DNA of 64,000 nt from Diphasiastrum complanatum (lineage: Eukaryota > Streptophyta > Lycopodiopsida > Lycopodiales > Lycopodiaceae): NCBI GenBank assembly GCA_029204225.1, contig CM055107.1, forward strand, positions 30,031,410 through 30,095,409, given 5' to 3'. The notes below the pieces were generated by a model. That model was not told the DNA's origin and made no database searches. It saw nothing but the letters and a program-made list of their open reading frames with translations. Shown piece after piece: positions 22,991 through 33,301 of this stretch. The translations under genes were made by a program, and so were the position numbers. The first letter of the stretch is position 1, and each line of letters begins with the position of its first letter.

Positions 22991-23514
22991 TTAATCTGAA
23001 TATCCATCCAAAATTTCTCTAGGTAATTGCGTTAATTTCGAAATAGCTCTAATTGTAGAATCTTCAATCAATGATGTGGGAAAACGTCCCAGAGCAATCT
23101 GGTCATGATTCAATTCACTGTGATCGTGAATTAAAAGTTCGTATTTCTCGGTCATTGACAAACAATTGGTAGCGCAGTGCTCGACATAGTTTCCACAGGA
23201 TATGCAAGCTTCGAAATCAATACTGTAACTTTTTAATTGCTTCTTTCTTATGTTTCTCTCGAATTCCCAAACAACAACAGGTAAATTAATTGGACATACA
23301 TGAACACAAACTTTACAAGCAATACATTTGTTAAATCGAAGTGAATATGTCCGTGAAATCGCTCTGATGAAGCTAATTTTTCGTAAGGATATTGAATGGT
23401 AATGGGTAAACGATCCATGTGATCCAGGGTCACCATAAAACTCTGACCAATGTATTTTGCAGCTTGAATTGCTTGTTGAGCATAGATTTGGAGTCCCTTG
23501 ACCATACAAAACAT
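22991..23514 (-). pseudogene. ndhI: ndhI (NDH 2x4Fe-4S subunit), one frameshift
   Basis: Start ATG 23514 ([14 protein letters not shown]); [20 protein letters not shown] and [20 protein letters not shown] follow in the first frame. Near 23335 the frame shifts, and the second frame gives [19 protein letters not shown] and [17 protein letters not shown] to stop TAA at 22991. Both 4Fe-4S cysteine motifs are visible. In the second, the usual 'C.EYCP' reads VEHCAT. The span of 524 bases is not a multiple of three, which agrees with one indel. Confidence 0.87.
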
Positions 23515-23609
23515 ATTAAATATCTTCGAATGAATTATTTGCTTTGTGTCCTTCACCTTACAAATTGAATCAATTTGTACATATATAAGAGTTTATTTTA
23601 AACAATATT

Positions 23610-24186
23610 TCATAGTACAAAAAGTTCAAAAGAAGCTGTTAGTAATAGATTACCCAAAACAACGGGCAAGAAGAATTTCCAACCAATATCTAGCAATTGA
23701 TCCATTCTTACTCTGGGTAGAGTCCATCTGATTGCAATAGAAATAAACAGAAATAAATAAGCTTTTGCTAATGTAATTATGTTTTCTATTGTGATACTAA
23801 AAACCCCACTTTTTATTAGTTAAATTCCATCCTGATTAATCAAAATTCAGTAGGAATGGGAGGGGAAGATTCCATTTACCCGACTAAAGAACTGTTACAG
23901 ATAATGAGGAACTTAGTAAGTTTTGTTGAGAAACAACATGGACTGAGTCAAATGTAATACCTGAATACTCGGTCTGATAACTCGCAACCAATTCCAATAC
24001 TCGGTCTGATAACTCGCAGCCAATTCCTCTTCTGCCTCTAGTAAGTCAAAAGGCAAGCTTTCACATTCTGCTAGGGAGGAAACGAAGAAAGCTACGAAAC
24101 CTATGGGTTGAAGCCATAAATTCCATCCCCAAAAACCATATTTGGATTGTGCTTCAACTATAGCAACTGGACTCAAGCTGTTAGAT
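23610..24186 (-). pseudogene. ndhA: ndhA exon 2, with 32-bp duplication and frameshifts
   Basis: The minus strand reads [16 protein letters not shown], then [20 protein letters not shown], then ASYQTEY, as in plastid NdhA. Then a 32-bp tandem duplication (GCGAGTTATCAGACCGAGTA and 12 more bases, twice, about 23966-24030) shifts the frame. Downstream pieces [32 protein letters not shown] and [15 protein letters not shown] match the C-terminus, with stop TGA at 23610. NdhA is the quinone-site membrane subunit of NDH. Confidence 0.85.
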
Positions 24187-24430
24187 AATTATAGTCGATG
24201 TTTCCAAAACCGTACATGAGACTTTAGCGTCATACGGCTCCTCGATGGCTTCTGAAGAGAAACTTTGGTGATTCCTTGCCTACGATGGATTGAACCGATG
24301 AGACCTCGTTTGCTCTAGGCACAACAGCTTCTGAATCTATCTAAACATTTACACTTCCTTGTTGGCACTGGCTCAGAGCCCTTAGCGAAAGACTATACGC
24401 TTTTCTCATGCGAATTCAATTTCCTTAACT
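24187..24430 (-). other. 3' end of the ndhA group II intron (domains V and VI)
   Basis: At 24240-24205 (minus) GAGCCGTATGACGCTAAAG pairs with CTTTAG...CATACGG-type sequence ending TCATGTACGGTTTTG. This is the domain V hairpin of plastid group II introns. It is followed by a domain VI-like stretch and the exon 2 junction. Sequence up to about 24430 (GGTTCAATCCATCGTAGG and neighbours) resembles the intron further upstream. This shows DNA-level, unspliced transfer. Confidence 0.75.
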
Positions 24431-25341
24431 TTATATCCATTTAGAATTCCATTTGTAAAATTGATTCCGAATTGAAATTTAAACCATTGTTATTCATTAG
24501 AGATTGCAACTATAAAAGTGATTACTTCATTCCTTTCATAAATGACAATCATAGAACATCAATGTCTGCAAGTTCAATCCAATGTTACATTTTGCACAAT
24601 GTCGTTTGAGGTGAAAAGATCATTCAAATGCGTAAAAAAGCCCTTGCCCTACTGGAATTGTCAATGAAACAATACAAGTGGTAGAGTTCTGAAATCCCTC
24701 TCTGTTGACAACAAGCCATCACAAGACCTCGACTTTGGATTCATATCTATACCCAGGAGCTATTTGAAGTGTATCTTGATATGGTTTTGAATTCTCATCA
24801 GTTGATTGTCAAAACTCATGTGATTGAACATGGAAAGTAAAATAGCTTCATAGATTTGAGATACATGTGAATCTCCCAAATTATAATCACGAAAAGAAAA
24901 AACTGCCTCTTGTCAAGCCATATCGTAATTGATTAGAAAAATAGCACCTAGCTTCTACATTTTTCTAACAAATGCTAATAGTGCTGAAAAATGACATGTT
25001 ATGCAATATGTTTTATTAAATTGATGATAATGTATGGAATAGTTGTTGTTTTACAGTCAGTAGTTCTCCAATTTACTAGCTCGCAAACAATCTTGTTTTC
25101 CTTGTAAATAGGTTGGCTAATTTTTTATATTTATTTGGACATTGACTAACACATGATAGATGTTTCATGTTATTGTCATTTGCACGATAGTTCAAAACAA
25201 CATTCAACAAAATTTAGCATATCATACTTTGGCAAAAAGCAAAAGATAGCAACTTGCAAATTGATATCTGCAAAATCTTGAAAACAGGTCCAAATTCTTC
25301 GATTTTCCTTTGCATCTCCTGTAATAAATCTATTGTAGAGA
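24431..25341. other. No gene recognised
   Basis: A/T-rich DNA between the plastid insertion and the helicase unit. I could not recognise ndhA exon 1 or the 5' end of its intron, so the first few hundred bases may or may not still be plastid-derived. Confidence 0.35.
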
Positions 25342-25881
25342 ATGCAAAAACCGTCACATTTACGATCAAGCCGCACATTGAATGAAAGACGCAAAGTGGC
25401 TAGAGAAAAATTCATGGAAAAAAACAAAAAAGCATTCGCGCCTTACTCTGATGGGTGGTTCGACATCGCTAGATTTCAAAATCTATGGAAAAATATTTGC
25501 GATGCAATCCTTGGCTTAATGAAGTGTTGTTCGATATGTGGAAATGTCACGTTTTCCAACCCAAAGAAAGACATGAAATCTAAGAATATGGGTCGAACTA
25601 TCCCACCATATGCAATAGCCAACACGGAGTATACATATGCAGATGATAACCAAACGAGTTGGCATACATGTCTTTTATGTAAGGCTTATCTAGATCGTAT
25701 CAAATACATAGTCTTCTTTTCTCCTACATATATACAAACCATTCTAAAAATACATGTATCGAACTTGCAATTGTTATTGGTCATAGATGTTTCGATAGAT
25801 GTCACGCAACGTGTTAACTCGTTTGTGATAGGGCGCATAGAAAAGAGATCACTATTTGAAATCTTATTGCTTGCAATTTGA
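25342..25881 (+). CDS. N-terminal Cys-motif protein of the helicase unit
   Basis: 179 codons from ATG 25342. The N-terminus is strongly basic (residues 1-35). Two paired cysteine motifs, CSICGN (about residue 63) and CLLC (about 112), could form a zinc ribbon, as in the N-terminal regions that precede the Helitron-like domain in Helitron proteins. It runs to TGA 25881; a second frame (25878-26201) overlaps the stop and continues with LASIEKMLD and DPFERVYILLKDITPC, so a frameshift near 25880 is likely. No catalytic motif seen. Function unassigned. Confidence 0.45.
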   Translation: MQKPSHLRSSRTLNERRKVAREKFMEKNKKAFAPYSDGWFDIARFQNLWKNICDAILGLMKCCSICGNVTFSNPKKDMKSKNMGRTIPPYAIANTEYTYADDNQTSWHTCLLCKAYLDRIKYIVFFSPTYIQTILKIHVSNLQLLLVIDVSIDVTQRVNSFVIGRIEKRSLFEILLLAI

Positions 25882-26249
25882 ACAGATGCGATAAGAATCA
25901 TGACACAGTCAAGATACGAAATGTTTTAGAGCAAAAAGTTTTGCATAATCCAATCTTGCAAACATTTTTGAGTTTATATGAATATGGCTCTCAGACTCAG
26001 AGCTTGCCATTCGTATCGCTAGCATCAATTGAAAAAATGTTGGACACAAAAATGGATAGATTTCAAAACATGCAAAGTGATCCATTCGAACGAGTGTACA
26101 TATTGCTAAAGGACATAACGCCTTGTCGCAAAGCACATGACATAAAAAAAAATGACATATATACATATTCAAACTTACATATAAGAAATTCAACGCATTA
26201 AAGAAATGAAACATCGATATTCAAAACTAACGTGTCCGTCTTGCCATTC

Positions 26250-27417
26250 ATGCCTGGGGAAAAAAGATGCACAACATGTTTTCCATCCTTGTCAATGGCT
26301 TATACGTACGAAATTTAATGCCAATTTACATACGTTTCCGAACAATACTTGCTGCTGAATATATCATTATCGATGAGATGTCCATGATGACCGCACAGAC
26401 ACTGGGTCTTGTTGTGCATCAAATAAATCAAATAAAATCCACCCCATGCAATGCACCTTTTAAAAATTATATTTTATTATTAGTCGGTGATCATGCGCAA
26501 TTGCCAGCAATATGCAAACATCGAACAGAAAGGCTATGCTCAATATGTCACTTTTCAACATCTATATATTGGGAAATGGCTACTCAAATGCATTTGAGTC
26601 ACTTGATTAGACATTCATCTGACATCTTGTACCTATCATTTTTGAACCAGAGAAGATTTCAAAAACCCACATTGCAAGAGATTGACACTACGTTGGAAAA
26701 ACAAATTGTTCCAGAAGACCAACTCTTCCAAATGATCAACTCTGATGTCACAATCATATGTACACACAAAGAAAGTGTAAGAAAATATAACAAATACGCA
26801 TTGCAAAAAATCTTTCAAGAAAATGACATTACAAAGGTGCCTGTGAAAACAATGCAGCAGACAACATGGAATTGAAATCATGGCTTGAAGATCGTACATT
26901 CTACCAACTAGAAGAAATTGCTAAGAATGCAAAGATAATGATTCTTTCAAACTTGGACATACAAAATGGCGTTGTGAATGGAGCAAGAGAACAATCGAAG
27001 ACTTCATGCGGTCCAAAATTGGCAAGGAAATAGACTCTATTACAATAAAACTCGATGCAACCAGCAAAAAAATAAAAATCACTCCATCCACAGTGCACAA
27101 ATTAGATACGATTCGAAAACCTACTATAAATGTACCTTCCCACTGACATTGGCATATGCTATCATAGCCCATAAATCCCAAGGCACAACGATCCATGTTT
27201 CCGCCATACTTGACATTCAAAAAACATTCAGTCCATGCCTAACATATGTGATGTGGTCCTGAGTCGCCAAACGAGAACACATATTCATCACACGTAAATT
27301 GACTCCTGACGATTTTGATCCAATACCAGCTATTGTAAACCAAGAAACCAATTCAACAATGTAATTTCCACCCATCAATACAATTTTGATGTCATGCCTT
27401 TCATGGAATTGAATCAG
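26250..27417 (+). pseudogene. Pif1-type helicase, N-terminally truncated, frameshifted
   Basis: The frame at 26267-26875 gives ILVNGLYVRNLMP, IIIDEMSMMTAQTLGLV (Walker B, DEMS) and LLLVGDHAQLPAI (motif III). Further on come ILSNLDIQNGVVNGA, then TFPLTLAYAIIAHKSQGTTI (helicase motif V/VI region) and VAKREHIFITRKLTP. The Walker A loop (GxGGTGKS) is not present. Frame changes near 26860, 26990, 27100 and 27255 break it. The last part, FDVMPFMELNQ, ends at a good donor CAG|GTGTGT (27417). Pif1-type helicases unwind DNA; in Helitrons they serve rolling-circle transposition. Confidence 0.75.
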
Positions 27418-27514
27418 GTGTGTGCATTTTCTTGAATTTGTTTTTGGTATTTATTTTTTGTGTTCCATAGATAAAGCACATGTTTTGCCATTTTTTCCTT
27501 TTGTTTGAAAACAG

Positions 27515-27906
27515 ATCATCGACATGGCAGCACATGAAATTACAGAGGCGGAAGAGGTACATTGTTTCCTTTTTGTCATTCGTGTAAATGCAATGTCCTA
27601 AAAAATATACGTGTAGTTTTTTTGCTTTCATTATGTCACAACGATGATATTCCCAAATTCTTTAATAGCTATTTCGAAAACTGGAAGAGGAAACAAGAAC
27701 ATCACAACTTGTAACCTCTGAGCAACTTGATGAGGTACGTATTTATCACTCCACACGACAAATGTTTCTCTTGAATGCATGTGGGATTGAACCGAGCGAA
27801 TACAAAAACGGTTTCCATAGTAGCTACACAAGAAACACCTTTATTACATCGCAAAAACATGCTAGAGAAGCTTATGTGCATCAACATCACGGAGACCCTA
27901 TAGAAG
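27515..27906 (+). CDS. Linker exons between helicase and Josephin-like domain
   Basis: Two likely exons: 27515-27556 (IIDMAAHEITEAEE) between acceptor ACAG and donor GAG|GTACAT, and 27669-27906 (LFRKLEEETRTSQL to HHGDPIEG) between acceptor AATAG and donor GAAG|GTACAA. Introns of about 97, 112 and 105 bases have GT-AG ends, with phases 0, 0 and 1. The frames are open and acidic/amphipathic. No domain recognised. Confidence 0.45.
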
Positions 27907-28011
27907 GTACAAACTTGTATTTCTTTTCTTTTTCTCCACATTTTTCTATGGTGTTTGTTATTAACATTTTCATCTTATAAAAATATCATGATTTCCATGT
28001 TGTGTTTTCAG

Positions 28012-28348
28012 GATTTCTAAAGCATTTTTACAAGTTGTTTGTGATTTCAATTCTAAGCTCAATACAAACAAATCGCATTGCTATTCAGCACTTTGAGGCC
28101 CATTGTGACAAGGGATATTATGCGATCCGAAATTTGTACTTTGGATATAATATTGCGATTTCTGATTGGCGAGGGATGACTCGCGCAGAATTGAATGCTA
28201 TTCAAAATGATCTTGGCAGGCAACTTCGGCACATCTCAAAAACAGGAGTGTGCCTCACTGATGGCCCAATCTCCATTGATATTGTGTTGAAAATCCTCGA
28301 GAGAGAGAGATCCTTGACACACCAACCATTACAGCAACTGATTCACAG
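28012..28348 (+). CDS. Josephin-like (deubiquitinase-fold) domain exon
   Basis: After acceptor TGTGTTTTCAG the frame gives FLKHFYKLFVIS, HCDKGYYAIRNLYFGYN, MTRAELNAIQNDLG and TDGPISIDIVLKIL. The pattern 'C....YAIRNL', then 'M...EL..IQ..L', then 'D G..SI.V..K.L' follows the layout of Josephin or related papain-like cysteine proteases. In that family the first motif holds the catalytic Cys just before the helix; here lysine (DKG) seems to stand where Cys-Gly is usual, so activity is doubtful. The exon ends at CAG|GTTTGC. It could instead be an OTU- or Ulp-type remnant. Confidence 0.4.
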
Positions 28349-28519
28349 GTTTGCAATTTGCAACAACTCTAAATTACGTTACGTTATGCATGCAACTTCT
28401 TGTGCGTCTAAATATTCATTGCATACTGACAAATAGCAGCCCATGGATCTCCAAATTTTGCAACAAACAACTCACCCACCATCTTCCAGCATTGAGGTAT
28501 GCATGCAAAACTATAATCT

Positions 28520-28951
28520 ATGTTCTTCAATTCCACACGAATCTTGTTCCACCATGAAGAACTTGATAATGAAAAAGACATCCTTCTTGCAGGACCCCTC
28601 GCCTCCACCTTCACAAAGGCCACGAACAAGCACATTACACTATACAAAATAGCATCGAATGTCGGCAAGTTGATTTACATTGGACAAAGTACCGACTTCA
28701 AAACGCGTATGCAAGAACACGCTCGAAAGCCACCCAAAAAAATGCTTTTGTCCAAGACACATTCTAGTTTTTTTTATGCCTTTCATGTTGACATACTAGA
28801 AATTGTCGAAGATCGTTCAATTGCAAATAGATTAGAGAACTTTTATATCAAAATGTACAAATCTGAGAACATGAAACTTTGCAACAACTTGGCTGGTCAC
28901 CCTTCAGGCTCACGCAAATATTGGTACCTAAAACGGCGAGCATGCATATGA
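28520..28951 (+). CDS. GIY-YIG nuclease domain protein
   Basis: The frame at 28520-28951 carries ITLYKIASNVGKLIYIGQS (GIY..YIG motif with both tyrosines), DFKTRMQEH (catalytic Arg), NRLENFYIKMY (catalytic Glu) and KLCNNLAGH (Asn), the full set for a small GIY-YIG nuclease. These cleave one DNA strand with a single metal. The true exon probably starts at 28594 after acceptor TTCTTGCAG, giving GPLASTFTKATNK first. It ends at TGA 28951. It follows the Josephin-like exon by about 250 bases on the same strand. It is intact in this copy although the helicase is broken. Confidence 0.72.
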   Translation: MFFNSTRILFHHEELDNEKDILLAGPLASTFTKATNKHITLYKIASNVGKLIYIGQSTDFKTRMQEHARKPPKKMLLSKTHSSFFYAFHVDILEIVEDRSIANRLENFYIKMYKSENMKLCNNLAGHPSGSRKYWYLKRRACI

Positions 28952-29025
28952 GAAAACTTCAAAAAAACATTTGCTTGTAAATATTTGGTGGCTTCAATTC
29001 ATGTTACTCTTTGTTTGGCTTCACC

Positions 29026-29145
29026 AGGTTTTTGTGGTACTCTGCAATTGAAATGGCATGTTGATCGGATTCGTTAATCATCCTAGTTTTTGTTATGCTC
29101 TGCGCTTGGAATGGCATGTTAATCAAATACGTTAATCATCCAGGT
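29026..29145. repeat. ~65-70-bp tandem duplication
   Basis: TTTTTGT(G/T)(G/A)T(A/G)CTCTGC with TGGAATGGCATGTT(G/A)ATC and CGTTAATCATCC.. appears twice, at about 29026-29090 and 29088-29145, just downstream of the GIY-YIG ORF. Confidence 0.6.
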
Positions 29146-29800
29146 TGACTCACTTCTACTTTTGCGTTTCCACGCCCTATGCTAGCAGGACAAAATTGTG
29201 TTGCTAGTTAATATTATGCTATTGACTTGACAAATGTCTCACATTGCTTTTGTACAAGTGAAGTATCATTTTCAAATAGCTTCTTTTTTTGTAGTATGCT
29301 AATCAGATTGTCGAGATCTTGCCACACTAGAGCATTCTCAATCTTGTATCGTACGTATCTTCAAAGTCATGTGTTTTTGCAACAATATCCTTCCAAACAT
29401 TATATCTCATGGTATAAGATTTTCCAATGTGATTGGACAAAAACCTTCTAGCTTTTGCGCCACCAATAGATGGCTTGTTTGAAATGTTCCTTAGTTAACT
29501 TGATAGATTTTCGCTTTTTTTTTTTTTTTTAAATTTTCCTTGTAATAACTTACTTTTTCTAGTTTATCGATTTCCATTTTAGAAGATGCGGATTTGGATT
29601 TGCAATAAAATAAAATAAGATTGTGAATCAATTTTTTTATTATTGATAGCAGGAATTGACAATACAAGTCAAAATCTTGGATCTTCTCAATATTTTGTTG
29701 GACTGACTCGTGATCTTGTCACATTGAAAGCTTTATAATTCTTCGTACAATATGACCAAGGATGTTTAGTAGTTGTTCCATGTGAGACATGCTAGAAAAT
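29146..29800. other. No gene recognised
   Basis: T-rich noncoding DNA between the helicase unit and the next copia fragment. A Helitron 3' end (hairpin plus CTRR) was looked for by eye and not convincingly found. Confidence 0.35.
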
Positions 29801-29811
29801 AAAAAATTTCA

Positions 29812-30303
29812 ACAGAGTGGATTCAGACAGAAGACTTTGCCACATGAACCCAATGACATTATATCAAGTAAGTCAACACGGAACTATCATAGGAGTAAGC
29901 ATCACGAATGCAACAAACTTGACAACCTATGATTCGTGCATGAAAGGGAAGATATCTCGTACTCCCTTCACAAGGGACTCCTTCAGAATGACAAAGATTC
30001 TGGAGCTGCTACATTCGGACATCTGTGGACCCTTTGACGTGATTTCAGTAGGTGGCTCAAAATACTACATCACCTTCATTGACGACAACAAGTTCATGAG
30101 AGTCTACTTCGTTCACAACAAATCAGAATCACTCACATAATACGTGAACTAGGCAGAAAGATGCACAGGAAGCAAAGTCAAGCAGATCAAAACTCATCGT
30201 GGTGGATAATACATCTCGAACCGCTTCACCGACTTCTACAATGATCGAGGAATCCTTCATAGAAGGATTGCAACCTATACACCACAACACAATGGTTTTT
30301 AAA
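29812..30303 (+). pseudogene. Copia integrase fragment (plus strand)
   Basis: The frame reads RRLCHMNPMTLYQVSQH, then CMKGKISRTPF, LELLHSDICGPF and SKYYITFIDDNKFMRVYF; further on SNRFTDFYNDRG and RIATYTPQHNG in broken frames. This is the zinc-binding and catalytic core of a Ty1-copia integrase, with the first catalytic Asp in FIDD. It is abruptly cut at about 30303, where gypsy-type sequence begins. It is very close to the integrase at 35115-35740 but on the other strand. Confidence 0.75.
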
Positions 30304-31350
30304 AATGAAGTCAAGAAGTCCTCCTAATCCAAAGGTGGTGCCTCCAAAGGTCCTCCAAGTGACCTGCAAGCTCCAAGATGCTCCCCAACTCCAAGCTAGG
30401 ATGCCTCCACTTGCAAGTAAGGATCTTCAAGACTCCATGGATCTCTCCTCCACATGTGTCCCTAATCTTAATCACAAAGGTAGATAACAAGTGGCCTCAA
30501 GTATTCACCACCCAACCATAGCTAGCTAGCACATGCAATCCTACAACTTGGCTAATCTAGCACCTCCTTGCTAACCAATAACTAATCACAAGCATACCAC
30601 CACAAACCATAGCATACTCAAGATCCAAACCCTACTTATGTCCCATACCATAAGCAAGGTCCAGATCTTAGGCATACTACACACAAGAAAACACTCTATA
30701 CACCAGTAGCCACACTAGAGCATAAGCATAGCAAACAAAAGATATATCTCCCCCTCCCTATGGGCGCCCTCCTCCCCTCATATAGATGGCAAATGGCAAC
30801 CTCCAATACAATATGGAGTTCCATGCACAACCAATGAGAAAGAGAGAGGCCTAGGGGAGTTAAAGAACCTTCATAGGCCTATGGAAGGTCCAGAGACTTC
30901 TTCCATAACCTATGACTCTTTGAGTGCCTTTCTTGTGGGAGTTGGGAACTCAATGGACACCTTGGAAGTGCGCCCTCCTACTAGGTCCCATTGCCCAAGT
31001 TGTACTTGTATACTTTGGTCCAAGACCAATAAAGTGATATGGTTCAAGGTTGAGGCACAAGGTTTAGAAAAATAGCCAAAACAGCCGTGATAATGACTTT
31101 CTAACACCTCACTAGGTTCTATACCTCCGACCAAGACATAGACACCTACGTGCCCTTATCCAAGGACACCAGTACCTTAATCTAAAGACACATATCCTTA
31201 ATTCTAAAGGTACCCCTTATCCAAGGGTAACTTGATTCCATACCTCCGACCAAGGCATAGACACCTACCTGCCCTTATCCAAAGGCATCTACCCTTAATC
31301 CTAAGGGTACCCCTTATCCAAGGATAACTTGCCATTTAGCCCCCAACACT
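30304..31350 (-). mobile_element. Gypsy LTR-type sequence, partial
   Basis: On the minus strand CCATTTAGTGTTGGGGGCTA (31342-31323) and the downstream CTTGGATAAGGGGTACC match the LTR start region near 48300 (CCATTTAGTGTCTGGGGGGC). Within 31090-31320 the segment TACCTCCGACCAAG.CATAGA, followed by CACCTAC, is duplicated at a spacing of about 110 bp. Leftwards it becomes CA-rich without open frames of note and stops against the copia integrase fragment. Confidence 0.5.
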
Positions 31351-31550
31351 AAATGGACATATAGGGGTCACTGTGTCGTAAAACATGGGGATGACCGGCA
31401 ACGAAAGCTCGAAGCTTTGAGCGTAGGCGTGTAGGAATGGAAACGCAACAGTTAGCAGTAGAAATATTCAAGAAAAATGATTCATACAAATTGCTCAAAT
31501 GAACAATACAGTAGTGAGACAAAAATTGCACTATGATTAATATCAATAGT

Positions 31551-32099
31551 GAGTGCAATGGCTTGAAGTAATAACCTTAGCTACAGATAATGCTGATTGG
31601 AAAAAGAAGACTTACATTGCCTGATTCAGCTAGTAGTATATATTTACAAGTGTCTTCAAACATATCTTACAAGTATTGAATGTTATTTACTCTAGTCTTT
31701 GTATATGTACAAAGTGGTAACCGCCCTTGGGATATTTAGCGGTCCAGCTATTTTTAGAGCTGATAAGTTTGGCGACATCAGTTTTCCACTATTGGAAAAC
31801 CCCGAAAGTGCTTTTAGACTGAAGGTATGTAAATCCCGAAGGTGCCTCTAGAGCGAAGATAGGAAAAATGCGAGAAAGGTGAAGGTGGTCTTGAAATGGA
31901 TTCCAAGGCATTCTGGCCACTGTGTCCCATTTTTCGTGAAGGTGCAAAAAAGGCAAAAAAGACGAAGGTGGTCCTAAAATGGATTCCAAGGCATTTTGGC
32001 CACACTGTCGCATTTTTTGCGAAGGTGCAAAAAAGACGAAGGTGCCTTAAAAAATGTTTAAGACACAAAAATTCTCAAAGGAAAAAATGTGAAGGTCCT
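31551..32099. repeat. Direct repeat R, copy 1
   Basis: Begins GTGAGTGCAATGGCTTGAAG and ends near GTGAAGGTCC. It matches copy 2 at 37266-37854 in the same orientation, sharing GATTGGAAAAAGAAGACTTA, TAGTATATATTTACAAGTG and GGATTCCAAGGCATTCTGGC. Internally a unit of about 75 bp (TGGATTCCAAGGCATT.TGGC) is tandemly doubled. The minus-strand frames 31789-32068 are products of this doubling. Confidence 0.8.
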
Positions 32100-32179
32100 G
32101 ATGCAAAAATGTGCACTCAGAAAATGCAAATTTCAGCTAGAACTCTGGTGACAAACTGATAAAAGTCTCTCGAATGATT

Positions 32180-32560
32180 CGCGAAACTCGAATTATTTCT
32201 GTTCGAGAATAATTCGTGTTGAATCAATTAGGCTCTGTAACGCAACAAAACGAAATGAGATGAAATTTAGAGAAAAACGAAACGAAGCGAAAACGAGCTC
32301 TGACATTGATTCATGCTGGAAGCATAGAAATCACAAAATGAAACGAAACGAAATGAAAACATTCGCAAAAAGATCAATCAAGCTCTGTGATGAGACGAGG
32401 CAAAATGAAACGAAACAAGACGAAAGGAAACGAAATGAAACGAAACTTAAGTGAGCTCTGAAATTGATTTACGCTTATAGCCAAGTGATCGTGAAGCAAA
32501 ATGAAACGAAACACGAGACAAAAGCATTCGCGAACAAAATCGGTTCGTCAAGAATTCAGA
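32180..32560. repeat. AAACGAAACGAAA low-complexity block
   Basis: Degenerate (AAACG)n with GAGCTCTGA.ATTGATT. blocks recurring three times (about 32296, 32370, 32453). No coding potential. Confidence 0.6.
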
Positions 32561-33299
32561 TATGATTGTTGGTCACTGTCGGCTATATCATTCCTACAAT
32601 CCTTCAGAGTGTAGACAGACACTACTGATCTACGTTTTCAGATTAATATACATTCAACGAAATCAAACCAATGTGCAAAATTGAATAAACAAGTGAATCA
32701 GATACACGAATTGTAACAGACAAAAATTCATTCAAGATCATACAATCATACAGAATAATATGTGCATAACAGCTACAATATTATCTATTGATTTTTTTGA
32801 TTTCTAGCACTGCATGACAGATCCACGCATTGCATTGACGTGAGAGAAATACAGTTCTCCCACGATTCGTGTCTCGCTTACTAGCGAACTTCTGGATCTA
32901 CAGATCCTCTACAAAATTGTCTCGCTCGCAGGCGGACATGTATTCAGTATATTTTCGTCTTCTTCTTACAGTATTATGCATCTATATATAGTTCGCGAAC
33001 TTTTTCGTGTCGTGTCATGTAACTTTCATATCAAAAAGATTAATCATCTAGAACTAATCACAAATTGCAAGAGTGGCAGATTAGCCACAATATAGAGTAC
33101 TTCTGCTGATGTCATGATATCTTATCAAATACTTGTACCCCATGGTACTTGGTTGATCTTCTTGGTCAGTTGAGAAGCACAACTGATTTTGTGTCGTGTC
33201 GTGTCATGTCGTCTTTTGTCAAAAGTTCAGGATTGAAAGCTAGCAAAGCTTTGGCAATAGAAACATTTTATTTCTTCAGCTCCCTCTCAAAGCATGATA
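32561..33299. other. No gene recognised; LTR-like A/T-rich DNA
   Basis: No recognisable frames. The position next to the end of a copia RT/RNase H region (minus strand) would suit a 3' LTR, but I could not match it to the LTR at 35821-36921. GTGTCGTGTCGTGTCATGTC at 33191 is a short TGTCG repeat. Confidence 0.35.
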
Positions 33300-33301
33300 G
33301 C

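Larger units (their letters stand above)
20705..24430 (-). other. Plastid DNA insertion (NUPT): ndhD-psaC-ndhE-ndhG-ndhI-ndhA
   Basis: Six plastid genes lie on the minus strand in the ancestral plastome order of the small single-copy region, with plastid-like spacing. Four carry frameshifts, stops or truncation while ndhE stays open, so this is a nuclear copy of plastid DNA, not plastome. The left junction falls inside ndhD near 20705, beside a (CT)n array. The right end lies within the ndhA group II intron, somewhere past 24420; exon 1 of ndhA and ndhH were not found. Confidence 0.85.
25342..28951 (+). mobile_element. Helitron-like unit: Pif1 helicase, Josephin-like and GIY-YIG domains
   Basis: Four recognisable blocks follow one another on the plus strand, linked by what look like spliceosomal introns: a Cys-motif N-terminal ORF, a Pif1-type helicase (motif I end missing, frameshifts), a short linker exon set with a Josephin-like domain, and a GIY-YIG nuclease domain. 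Pif1 fused downstream of Rep-type and zinc-finger modules is the Helitron plan, and related elements carry cysteine-protease domains. Rep motifs and Helitron termini were not found here, so the class is an inference. Confidence 0.55.

Noticed and set aside
20705-24430. Functional plastid operon (window as plastome)
   Set aside because: Four of six genes are disrupted, ndhD is cut at a (CT)n junction, and both flanks are nuclear-type repeats and transposons.
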